Assembly: GCA_025927795.1 (NCBI GenBank)
Contig: JAICKT010000079.1
Span: forward strand, 1 to 13,685
Direction of reading: 5' to 3'
From: Parafilimonas sp.
Lineage (GTDB): Bacteria > Bacteroidota > Bacteroidia > Chitinophagales > Chitinophagaceae
DNA: 13,685 bases
In this document: positions 1 through 5,771 of the stretch, piece by piece
Layout of the letters: the number at the start of each line of letters is the position of its first letter
Position numbering within the stretch: position 1 is the first letter of the stretch
Position numbers and translations under genes: made by a program
Notes under the pieces: model-generated
Told to the model about the DNA's origin: nothing
The model's database searches: none
The model's input: the letters and a program-made list of their open reading frames with translations, nothing else

Positions 1-534
1 ATACGCGTTAGGCAAATCAATAAAAGGCAATGCATGTGGATGCGTTGGATTTATTCTGCCCACAGCTTCACGAAATTTTCCTGCTTTCAATTGCAGCTTT
101 GCAGGCAAAGAAAGCGTAGTTAAATAACCTTCTTCTACCGTAGCACCATATTTTCCTGTTACAGGATCTCTGCCGAATGAAAGAAAAAAATCTGCTCGTG
201 CGTAAGGATCTACGGTTGCCTGTAATGAAATTTCCGTTTCATTTAAATACATATCAAAATTCTTTTCGCCTTTGCTTATGTATGATGATTGGAAATCGCC
301 GATAACTCCAATGTCAGGATTAAAAGAAAGGCTCGAACGTGGTTGTGCGGTAGCAGGTTGTTCTGTTGTATTTGCCTGCATTTGTGCTTCAACCTGTTTT
401 AATAAAGCAGAATCTGCAGGGTTGGTTGCTGAAGTGCTATCAACAACTTGTGCGAGTGAAAAGTTTACTATACATAAACAAGCAATTAAAAAAATCGTAT
501 AAATAGCAAACTTTGAATTTTGTTTAAACTTCAT
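1..534 (-). CDS. Outer-membrane beta-barrel protein, zinc-regulated receptor-like (N-terminal 178 residues, cut by window edge)
   Basis: Translation of the minus strand from the ATG at 534 stays open to the window edge, giving the first 178 residues. Residues 1-29 form a signal peptide: a Lys-rich start, a hydrophobic core, and probable cleavage after SLA before Gln29. Residues 30-70 are a polar Ser/Thr/Gln-rich linker. From about residue 70 a barrel-like pattern starts with FNPDIGVIGDF, and residues 150-175 hold a KAGKFREAVGRINPTHPHALP-type segment. From memory, the FNPxIxxIGDF start and the GKF...N..HPHxLPF segment occur in proteins annotated as zinc-regulated TonB-dependent outer-membrane receptors or porin-like barrels; no plug domain is visible here. 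It lies 69 bp downstream of a His-rich secreted protein on the same strand, probably one operon. A metal-uptake role is inference, and the substrate is unknown. Confidence 0.65.
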   Translation of the reverse strand, partial: MKFKQNSKFAIYTIFLIACLCIVNFSLAQVVDSTSATNPADSALLKQVEAQMQANTTEQPATAQPRSSLSFNPDIGVIGDFQSSYISKGEKNFDMYLNETEISLQATVDPYARADFFLSFGRDPVTGKYGATVEEGYLTTLSLPAKLQLKAGKFREAVGRINPTHPHALPFIDLPNAY

Positions 535-603
535 GTAAAAATTTTAGCGTAATAATTCTAGTTGAAAAGACCGGAAGAATATTAATTTCTTCTCTTAAAA
601 TAA

Positions 604-927
604 TTATGCTAAAACTGGTGGCGCACGATCTGAATTGCTGAATGAAAATAAATGTGGAATGGCGGGTTCGCAATCTGCAAATAAAATTTCTTTTGAAACT
701 GTAATATTTTGAAGAATGCTGTTGGCTGATTGAAAAAATTCCGGGAGCGTAAGTTGTAAAGCGCAGCAATAGTTATGTGGTGTATTTAAAGCGCTCTGAT
801 TTTTATCAGATTGCAACTTATAATTATGATCATGAAAATGTGCATGAATTAGTTGCCCCGTGCCCGAAGCAAGTAAAAAAACTACTGAAAAAAATATGGA
901 AATAAGTTTCCTTATTATCTGATTCAT
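604..927 (-). CDS. Small secreted His-rich protein, DUF2946-like
   Basis: This 107-residue protein starts at ATG 927. Residues 1-29 look like a signal peptide or membrane anchor (basic MNQIIRK start, hydrophobic stretch, then ASGTGQLIHA). The mature start holds a His cluster, HAHFHDHN, and later an HNYCC motif, both plausible metal ligands. The C-terminus ends SDRAPPVLA, like the RxPP ending of many short DUF2946-type proteins. Such proteins commonly sit beside outer-membrane metal receptors or efflux systems, and here the next gene on the strand is an outer-membrane barrel. A metal-binding periplasmic role is inferred from the His/Cys content and context; the exact family and metal cannot be settled from sequence. 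The length and C-terminus look complete. Confidence 0.6.
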   Translation of the reverse strand: MNQIIRKLISIFFSVVFLLASGTGQLIHAHFHDHNYKLQSDKNQSALNTPHNYCCALQLTLPEFFQSANSILQNITVSKEILFADCEPAIPHLFSFSNSDRAPPVLA

Positions 928-937
928 GAATAAAATG

Positions 938-945
938 CAAAATTA
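938..945 (-). promoter_or_regulatory. Candidate -7 box for the His-rich protein/barrel operon
   Basis: On the minus strand these bases read TAATTTTG, matching the Bacteroidota -7 consensus TAnnTTTG. The box lies only 10 bp upstream of the ATG at 927, so the leader would be very short. I see no convincing TTG -33 element about 20 bp further upstream, so this rests on the -7 box alone. Confidence 0.35.
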
Positions 946-1009
946 AAGATATGATTTTGGTTTTGATTGAAGCGTTAAATCGCTTAAGGCTTTTTATTTA
1001 TCGCTTGTG

Positions 1010-1042
1010 TTGTTTTATGCAAACGCGGTTAAGTTATATTTG
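1010..1042 (+). promoter_or_regulatory. Candidate promoter of psd
   Basis: TATATTTG at 1035-1042 matches the Bacteroidota -7 consensus TAnnTTTG and is followed by GCAGCC, a common context for these promoters. A TTG at 1010-1012 lies 22 bp upstream and fits the -33 element. Transcription would begin around 1048-1050, giving a leader of about 10 nt before the ATG at 1058. This supports 1058 as the start rather than an upstream in-frame TTG, which would fall inside the promoter. Confidence 0.55.
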
Positions 1043-1057
1043 CAGCCAATTTCAGTT

Positions 1058-1717
1058 ATGACCATTCACCGCGAAGGATATAAAATTATTGCAGTAAGCA
1101 TATTATCTTTTGCAATTATTAATATACTATCTTTTTATTTCTTTAATGGGCCGTGGCGATGGTTAGCTTTAATCATTTTAATCGCCAGTTTTTTATTGCT
1201 GATTTTTATTGTTTTGTTTTTTCGTGTACCTAAACGCAGCTTAACCTTTTCTGAAAATAAAATAGTTGCTCCTGCAGACGGAAAGGTTGTTGTTATTGAA
1301 GAAGTAACGGATACCGAATTTTTTAATGACAAACGCATACAGGTAAGCATTTTTATGAGTCCGGTTAATGTTCATTTAAACCGTGCACCGGTTAGCGGCA
1401 CTGTTGTTTACAATAATTATTACAAGGGGCAATATCTTGTGGCATGGCATCCCAAATCATCAACTTTAAACGAACGGCATAGTATTGTTTTAGAAAATTC
1501 TAACGGCTTAATTTTAGTAAAACAAATTGCCGGTGCTATGGCAAAACGTATTTGCAATTATGCTTTGCCGGGAAAAAAATTTGAGCAGGGTGAAGAATTT
1601 GGCTTTATAAAATTTGGCAGCCGTGTAGATGTATTGCTCCCAACAAATATTAAGATTGAAGTACAATTGGGGCAAATGGTAAAATGCGGAATTACTGTGC
1701 TCGCATCGTTTAATTAA
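1058..1717 (+). CDS. psd: Phosphatidylserine decarboxylase (short form)
   Basis: This 219-residue proenzyme decarboxylates phosphatidylserine to phosphatidylethanolamine at the inner membrane, the main lipid of most Gram-negative bacteria. The N-terminus MTIHREGYKII is characteristic of the short Bacteroidota form. Two hydrophobic segments at about residues 10-50 anchor it. Core motifs include VAPADGKVVVIEE and an FMSPVNVHLNRAPVSG segment holding the conserved His. FGSRVD near the C-terminus gives the self-cleavage site Gly187-Ser188, where Ser188 becomes the pyruvoyl group of a roughly 32-residue alpha chain. The ATG at 1058 is chosen because a near-perfect -7 box lies just upstream. The usual partner pssA is not in the window. 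The 3' end overlaps the convergent msrC-like gene by 8 bp. Confidence 0.93.
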   Translation: MTIHREGYKIIAVSILSFAIINILSFYFFNGPWRWLALIILIASFLLLIFIVLFFRVPKRSLTFSENKIVAPADGKVVVIEEVTDTEFFNDKRIQVSIFMSPVNVHLNRAPVSGTVVYNNYYKGQYLVAWHPKSSTLNERHSIVLENSNGLILVKQIAGAMAKRICNYALPGKKFEQGEEFGFIKFGSRVDVLLPTNIKIEVQLGQMVKCGITVLASFN

Positions 1718-2186
1718 AATCAATCAGCTTAATAATTTCGATAAGATATTTTTCATCTGTTTCATCAAAATTATTTAATGATGTGCTGTCCACATCAAGT
1801 ACCGCAACAACTTCTTCATCTTTAAAAGCAGGAATTACAATTTCAGATTTAGATAAGCTGCTGCATGCAATATGACCAGGAAATTTTTCAACATCATCAA
1901 CAATAATTGTTTTTCTTTCAGCCCAGCTTGTACCGCAAACACCCCTACCTTTTTTTATTCTTGTGCATGCTACCGGACCTTGAAAAGGACCAACAACTAA
2001 TTCATCATTCTTCACTAAATAAAATCCAATCCACAGCCAATTAAATTGTTCTTTTAAAGCAGCACAAACATTTGCCAGGTTTGCAATTAAATCTGTTTCG
2101 CCTTCAAGCAAACCTTTCATTTGAGGTAATAAAGATTGATATTGTTCTTCTTTTGTTCCCTGGATGATGTTTAAATCTTCTGACAT
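1710..2186 (-). CDS. msrC: Free methionine-(R)-sulfoxide reductase, GAF-domain type
   Basis: This 158-residue protein is essentially one GAF domain. The family (E. coli YebR/MsrC) reduces free L-methionine-(R)-sulfoxide in the cytoplasm and is recycled through thioredoxin. Three Cys residues are diagnostic: Cys74 and Cys84 in a CTRIKKGRGVCG segment, and Cys108 in HIACSS. Their spacing of 10 and 24 residues is the same as I recall for Cys84/94/118 of the E. coli enzyme. Other family landmarks are WIGFYL near residue 53, GPFQGPVAC near 66-74, and VLDVDS toward the end. It starts at ATG 2186, only 10 bp after the stop of the upstream HAD gene, so the two are probably one transcript. The 3' end is tail-to-tail with psd, overlapping by 8 bp with no terminator between them. 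Confidence 0.9.
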   Translation of the reverse strand: MSEDLNIIQGTKEEQYQSLLPQMKGLLEGETDLIANLANVCAALKEQFNWLWIGFYLVKNDELVVGPFQGPVACTRIKKGRGVCGTSWAERKTIIVDDVEKFPGHIACSSLSKSEIVIPAFKDEEVVAVLDVDSTSLNNFDETDEKYLIEIIKLIDFN

Positions 2187-2196
2187 ACGAATTATT

Positions 2197-2910
2197 TTAA
2201 AATATTTCTTCCAGCTCTTTTAAATGATGTATAATATAAGTAGGTTTTGCATTTGTTTCTACATGCAAATGATTTACAAAAATGGTATCTAACCCAGCAT
2301 TCATGGCGCCTTTAATATCTGCATCAAGGTTATCTCCTATCATAATACTTTCATCAAGGCTTGCGCCGGTAATATGCAAAGCAAACTCAAAAATTTCTTT
2401 ATTTGGTTTTAAACTGTTTGCTTTTTCAGATGTAATTATTTCTTTAAAATATTTTGTAAGATTAGTATTAGATAATTTGCTGTATTGAATACTATCAAAG
2501 CCATTCGTAATTAAATGCAGCACATATTTTTTTTCAATCAGGTATTCCAAAATTTCAATCGTGTAAGGAAATAAGTTTTTACGATTGGGTAATTCATTTA
2601 AAAACTGAGCTGCCAATAATTTTGCCAATGCTTCGTCTGCTATTTTAAATTCAAGTAAAGAAAGCCACATACGTTTCCATCTTAATTCTTCCTGCTTTAT
2701 TGTTCCTGCAGTATAACGCTTCCACAATTGATCGTTATGAAAACAGTATTGCTTAAAAAACAATTCAAAATCATTTACTCCTTTTGCTTCTAAATTATTT
2801 AAGGCACAAAGTTGTTGCAGGGTTTCTTTCGCGTTGGCTTCAAAATCCCAGAGTGTGTGGTCAAGATCAAAAAATAAATGTTTGTATTTAGTTGACTGCT
2901 CTAAAATCAT
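2197..2910 (-). CDS. HAD-family nucleotidase, YjjG-like
   Basis: This 237-residue cytosolic HAD hydrolase has the full catalytic set: motif I FFDLDHT with nucleophile Asp15 and acid/base Asp17, motif II ITNGFD with the Thr, motif III Lys168 in SLKPNKEIF, and motif IV IGDNLDAD with Asp193 and Asp198. The FDLDHTLWDFEANAKETL start, the long helical cap between motifs I and II, and the overall length match the YjjG group. That group removes phosphate from nucleoside monophosphates, including non-canonical pyrimidines, as house-cleaning. Substrate is inferred from family resemblance; other HAD phosphatases share the motifs. It heads a minus-strand pair with the methionine sulfoxide reductase gene 10 bp downstream, so both may serve repair or clean-up. 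The start at ATG 2910 is 55 bp from the divergent SDR gene. Confidence 0.85.
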   Translation of the reverse strand: MILEQSTKYKHLFFDLDHTLWDFEANAKETLQQLCALNNLEAKGVNDFELFFKQYCFHNDQLWKRYTAGTIKQEELRWKRMWLSLLEFKIADEALAKLLAAQFLNELPNRKNLFPYTIEILEYLIEKKYVLHLITNGFDSIQYSKLSNTNLTKYFKEIITSEKANSLKPNKEIFEFALHITGASLDESIMIGDNLDADIKGAMNAGLDTIFVNHLHVETNAKPTYIIHHLKELEEIF

Positions 2911-2965
2911 CTTAAAATTTTATTCATAGTTTAGTCGGCAAATTTCACAACAAAAAATTTAAATC

Positions 2966-3700
2966 ATGAGTTTTCAAAACTCCCCTTTAGGGGCTGGGGG
3001 TTTGAATGTTATAATAACAGGTGCATCTAAAGGTTTGGGAAAAGCGATTGCAGAAAAATTTGCAGAAGCAGGTGATCATCTTATTATTTGTTCAAGAAAT
3101 GAAAACATATTATTTGAGACAAAACAGGAATTACTCAAAAAAAAACCTAATTGCAAAATAGAAGTAATGGCAACTGATTTAAGAAAAAAAGAAAATGCAA
3201 TTGCGTTTGGTAATTTTTGTCTTCAATTTGGAACAGCGGATATTCTTATCAATAATGCAGGAAGTTTTGTTCCAGGAAGCATCCATATTGAACCTGAAGG
3301 TGCGCTTGAAGAAATGATGGAAACAAATCTTTACAGCGCTTATCATCTTACAAGAATTTTATTACCAAAAATGATGGAAGCAAAAAGCGGACATATATTT
3401 AATATGTGTTCAATCGCTTCCATACAAGCATATCCAAATGGTGGAAGTTACAGTTTAAGTAAATGGGCTTTGTTGGGTTTGACAAGAAATTTGCGTGAAG
3501 AAATGAAACCATACAATATAAAAGTTACCGCAATTATTCCAGGTGCAGCCTATACAGATTCATGGAATGAAAGTGGATTAAATGAAGACAGATTTATGAA
3601 ACCGAATGATATTGCAGAAATGGTTTATGCTGTTTCTCAACTTTCACCGCAAACTTGTGTAGAAGAAATTATTTTAAGACCGCAATTGGGAGATTTGTAA
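2966..3700 (+). CDS. Short-chain dehydrogenase/reductase (SDR), probably NAD(P)-dependent
   Basis: This 244-residue classical SDR has a Rossmann fold. The dinucleotide-binding motif TGASKGLG is at residues 18-25, NNAG at 96-99, and the catalytic residues are Asn121, Ser149, Tyr162 and Lys166 (YSLSK). An Arg in CSRN after the second strand hints at NADP preference, which is inference. The substrate is unknown; relatives reduce 3-oxoacyl chains, sugars or small ketones. Most such proteins begin directly with MNVIITGASKGLG-like sequence. Here about 12 extra residues (SFQNSPLGAGGL) precede it and are encoded by a C/G-rich repeat. The ATG at 2966 is kept because an A-rich leader precedes it and the only closer in-frame start is a TTG at residue 13. 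It is divergent from the HAD gene and stands alone. Confidence 0.9.
   Translation: MSFQNSPLGAGGLNVIITGASKGLGKAIAEKFAEAGDHLIICSRNENILFETKQELLKKKPNCKIEVMATDLRKKENAIAFGNFCLQFGTADILINNAGSFVPGSIHIEPEGALEEMMETNLYSAYHLTRILLPKMMEAKSGHIFNMCSIASIQAYPNGGSYSLSKWALLGLTRNLREEMKPYNIKVTAIIPGAAYTDSWNESGLNEDRFMKPNDIAEMVYAVSQLSPQTCVEEIILRPQLGDL
2978..3003 (+). repeat. C/G-rich dispersed repeat unit inside the SDR start
   Basis: The segment contains CCCCTTTAGGGG, a small hairpin-forming inverted repeat, followed by CTGGGGG. It stands out from the surrounding AT-rich DNA and supplies residues 5-13 of the SDR, before the first beta strand. From memory, CTCCCCTTTAGGGG-type units are scattered in high copy in many Bacteroidota genomes. 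Only one copy occurs in this window, so its repeat nature rests on that recollection. Confidence 0.5.
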
Positions 3701-3738
3701 TTACTAAATATGCTTATATCTATGCCTAAACCATGTCG

Positions 3739-3766
3739 AATAAAATTTTAGAGCAAAAATTTTATT
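3739..3766 (+). terminator. AT-only hairpin downstream of the SDR gene, possible weak terminator
   Basis: AATAAAATTTT at 3739-3749 pairs with AAAATTTTATT at 3756-3766 around a 6-nt loop, giving an 11-bp stem. It begins 38 bp after the SDR stop and contains no G-C pair. No T-run follows it, so termination strength is doubtful; it could equally be base-composition noise. Confidence 0.3.
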
Positions 3767-3814
3767 AAAAATCAATTATTTATACAGATACGATAAAAAT
3801 AATTGCTTTATTAA

Positions 3815-3845
3815 TTGTTTATTCTGAAGTAAAAATGCATCTTCG
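3815..3845 (+). promoter_or_regulatory. Candidate promoter of the rplM operon
   Basis: TTG at 3815-3817 is followed after 20 bp by CATCTTCG at 3838-3845, a degenerate match to the -7 consensus TAnnTTTG (first base C and one T replaced by C). The spacing is right and the position, about 50 bp upstream of rplM, is sensible. It is the best candidate in the 196-bp gap 3701-3896. Confidence 0.35.
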
Positions 3846-3862
3846 CGCTCCAAAAAAATTAT

Positions 3863-3878
3863 ACCCGGGATGGCGGGT
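3863..3878 (+). promoter_or_regulatory. Hairpin in the rplM leader
   Basis: ACCCG at 3863-3867 pairs with CGGGT at 3874-3878 around the loop GGATGG, 18 bp before the rplM start. It would lie inside the short 5' leader if the promoter at 3815-3845 is right. Ribosomal-protein operons often carry autoregulatory leaders, and I recall an L13 leader being described in Bacteroidia. Whether this hairpin is that element cannot be decided by eye. Confidence 0.3.
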
Positions 3879-3896
3879 TTTAAAACAAAAATTAAA

Positions 3897-4340
3897 ATGA
3901 GCAACTTACATTTCACAACAAAACATGCAAACGAGGCTACCGTGCAGCGTAACTGGTACGTTGTTGACGGCACCAATCAAACCGTTGGGCGCATGTGTTC
4001 AAGAATTGCTGCTGTGTTACGCGGCAAGAACAAAGCTTATTACACGCCTCATGTGGATTGCGGCGATTTTGTAATCGTAACCAATGCAGATAAAGTAAAA
4101 TTTACGGGAAATAAATTCGATCAGAAATTTTATCAAAATTTCAGTGGTTACCCGGGTGGTTTAAAAGAAGAAGCTGCAAGAGACCTTATAAAACGCAGAC
4201 CTGAAGCCGTACTGGAACGTGCTATAAAAGGTATGTTACCTAAAAATCGCCTCGGCAGAAAAATGTTTAAAAAATTATTTGTGTATGCAGGTGATCAGCA
4301 TCCGCATAGTGCACAACAACCTAAAGAATTAAAATTCTAA
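3897..4340 (+). CDS. rplM: 50S ribosomal protein L13
   Basis: This 147-residue protein is an early-assembling component of the large subunit that binds 23S rRNA. Family landmarks include NWYVVDGTNQTVGR near residues 20-33, RIAAVLRGKNKAYYTPHVDCGDFV in the first half, FSGYPGG in the middle, and the MLPKNRLGRKMFKKLFVYAGDQHPH segment near the end. The ATG at 3897 is preferred because Bacteroidota L13 proteins begin MNTLxFxTK-like, as here with MSNLHFTTK. An in-frame ATG at 3870 would add nine unlikely residues and lie within the leader hairpin. It is first of the four-gene translation cluster, with rpsI 23 bp downstream. Confidence 0.96.
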   Translation: MSNLHFTTKHANEATVQRNWYVVDGTNQTVGRMCSRIAAVLRGKNKAYYTPHVDCGDFVIVTNADKVKFTGNKFDQKFYQNFSGYPGGLKEEAARDLIKRRPEAVLERAIKGMLPKNRLGRKMFKKLFVYAGDQHPHSAQQPKELKF

Positions 4341-4363
4341 TTGTAAATATCAATTCCGCATAC

Positions 4364-4753
4364 ATGGAAAAACAAAAAAATGCAGTTGGTCGCCGTAAAG
4401 AAGCAGTAACGCGCGTTTTCATAAATAAAGGCAACGGTAAAATAACTGTAAACGATAAAGATTATAAGGAATATTTCTCACTGGAATATTTACAAAACCA
4501 GGTTGAATCTCCTTTAAAAACTATTGAATCACTTGACAAGTTTGATGTAGTTATTAATGCATCAGGTGGCGGTGTAAAAGGACAAGCAGAAGCCGCAAAG
4601 CTTGGCATAGCACGCGGGTTACTTGAAATTAATCCTGAATATCGCCCTGTTTTAAAAGCAGCAGGTCTTTTAAAACGTGATCCACGCAGTGTTGAGCGTA
4701 AAAAATTCGGTCATAAAAAAGCGCGCCGCAGTTATCAATTTTCTAAACGTTAA
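4364..4753 (+). CDS. rpsI: 30S ribosomal protein S9
   Basis: This 129-residue small-subunit protein has a C-terminal tail that reaches into the decoding site and touches P-site tRNA. Landmarks are VGRRKEAVTRVFI at the start, GNGKITVNDKDYKEYF, the Gly-rich turn ASGGGVKGQAEA, LGIARGLLE, and the basic end RDPRSVERKKFGHKKARRS finishing in the conserved FSKR. It follows rplM in the near-universal L13-S9 pairing with a 23-bp gap, and rpsB starts 26 bp later. Length is normal. Confidence 0.97.
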   Translation: MEKQKNAVGRRKEAVTRVFINKGNGKITVNDKDYKEYFSLEYLQNQVESPLKTIESLDKFDVVINASGGGVKGQAEAAKLGIARGLLEINPEYRPVLKAAGLLKRDPRSVERKKFGHKKARRSYQFSKR

Positions 4754-4779
4754 TCATTCAAATCATTTAATTATAATTC

Positions 4780-5691
4780 ATGGAACAAAACACTTCATTA
4801 CAACAGCAATTACTCGAAGCAGGTGTGCATTTTGGTCACTTGCGTAAGAAGTGGAATCCTAAAATGTTGCCTTACATTTTCGCAGAGAAAAAAGGCATTC
4901 ATATTATCGACCTTAATAAAACTGTTGATTGTTTGCAGGAAGCTTCTGCAGCTTTAAAGCAAATTGCAAAAAGCGGCAAGAAGATAATGTTTGTTGCAAC
5001 AAAAAAACAGGCAAAAGAAATTGTAAACGAATGTGCCCGCCGTGTGAACATGCCGTTTGCAACAGAACGCTGGCTTGGTGGCATGCTTACAAATTTCAAC
5101 ACAGTACGTAAAAGCGTGAAAAAAATGCAGAGCATTGAAAAAATGTTGAGTGATGGAAGCGCTGAAAGCCTTACAAAAAAAGAACGCCTTACTTTAAGCC
5201 GCGATAAAGAAAAAATGGAAAAAGTTTTAGGTGGTATTGCGCAATTAGGTCGCTTACCGGCAGCATTATTTTTGGTTGATATTGGTCATGAGCATATTGC
5301 TTTGGCTGAAGCAAAACGTCTTGGTATAACTACGTTTGGAATGGTTGATACCAACAGCGACCCGAATAAAGTTGATTATGCTATTCCGGCAAATGATGAT
5401 GCTACAAAATCTATTGCCATCATTACAAATTATGTTACTGCAGTAATTGCTGAAGGTCTCGCTGAAAGACAAGCTGCAAAAGATGAAGAAACAAATCTTC
5501 CTTCTGAAGAAACTGATAATGAAGCAGAAAAAAGAGCTGCACGTTTACAGGCAGAAGCAGAAGCAGAAGGTGGTCGCAGACGCGGCGGTAGTGGTGGAAA
5601 TAATGAAGGCTCAAAAGTACGTGGTGGTATAACAAAGCGCCGTGTACCAAGCCGCAGACCTGCAGGTGGCGGAGGCGGTGGACCAAGATAA
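4780..5691 (+). CDS. rpsB: 30S ribosomal protein S2 with a long acidic/Gly-Arg-rich tail
   Basis: The first ~230 of 303 residues are a standard S2: LLEAGVHFGHLRKKWNPKM at the start, FVATKKQAK, the ERWLGGMLTNFNTVRKS segment, LPAALFLVDIGHEHIALAEA, and GMVDTNSDPNKVDYAIPANDDA. S2 binds late at the back of the 30S subunit and recruits S1. E. coli S2 has 241 residues; here about 70 more follow. The tail is first acidic (DEETNLPSEETDNEAEK), then Ala/Glu-rich, then Gly/Arg-rich with RRRGG and a run of six glycines, ending GGPR. It is probably disordered, and its G-rich codons differ from the AT-rich surroundings. The gene follows rpsI in the same operon and is followed by an intrinsic terminator before tsf. 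Confidence 0.96.
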   Translation: MEQNTSLQQQLLEAGVHFGHLRKKWNPKMLPYIFAEKKGIHIIDLNKTVDCLQEASAALKQIAKSGKKIMFVATKKQAKEIVNECARRVNMPFATERWLGGMLTNFNTVRKSVKKMQSIEKMLSDGSAESLTKKERLTLSRDKEKMEKVLGGIAQLGRLPAALFLVDIGHEHIALAEAKRLGITTFGMVDTNSDPNKVDYAIPANDDATKSIAIITNYVTAVIAEGLAERQAAKDEETNLPSEETDNEAEKRAARLQAEAEAEGGRRRGGSGGNNEGSKVRGGITKRRVPSRRPAGGGGGGPR

Positions 5692-5722
5692 GTTCAGTCG
5701 AAAAATTTTATTATAATAATTG

Positions 5723-5744
5723 AGGCTGCTGTTGCAGCCTTTTT
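5723..5744 (+). terminator. Intrinsic terminator/attenuator between rpsB and tsf
   Basis: AGGCTGC at 5723-5729 pairs with GCAGCCT at 5734-5740 around the loop TGTT, followed by T residues up to 5744. It lies 32 bp after the rpsB stop and 27 bp before the tsf start. A 7-bp G-C-rich stem with a U-tract is a classic form and would lower tsf transcription relative to rpsB, or attenuate it. Confidence 0.75.
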
Positions 5745-5758
5745 CAAAATATAAATAC

Positions 5759-5763
5759 AGGAG
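5759..5763 (+). promoter_or_regulatory. Strong Shine-Dalgarno site of tsf
   Basis: AGGAG lies 8 bp before the tsf ATG at 5772. No comparable site precedes the other genes here, where A-rich leaders are the rule, so it stands out. It may offset reduced tsf transcription caused by the upstream terminator. Confidence 0.6.
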
Positions 5764-5771
5764 AAATAATA

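Noticed and set aside
574..592. GAAGAA/TTCTTC inverted repeat between the two minus-strand genes at the left edge
   Set aside because: Only six A-T-rich pairs with a 7-nt loop and no T-run; too weak to call a terminator.
524..769. 81-residue minus-strand frame overlapping the His-rich protein and the barrel start
   Set aside because: It overlaps two better-supported genes in another frame and has no recognisable features.
970..985. AAGCG/CGCTT inverted repeat upstream of psd
   Set aside because: A five-base stem is short, lies just ahead of the -33 region, and matches no operator I know.
1007..1057. Upstream extension of psd
   Set aside because: It starts at TTG, lies across the -33/-7 promoter elements, and family members begin at MTIHREGY-like sequence.
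3870..3896. Upstream ATG for rplM
   Set aside because: It adds nine residues not seen in L13 family starts and lies in the loop of a leader hairpin.
5435..5686. Open frames on both strands across the 3' part of rpsB, one Leu/His-rich
   Set aside because: They are shadows produced by the biased codons of the acidic and Gly/Arg-rich S2 tail; no start context or protein family supports them.
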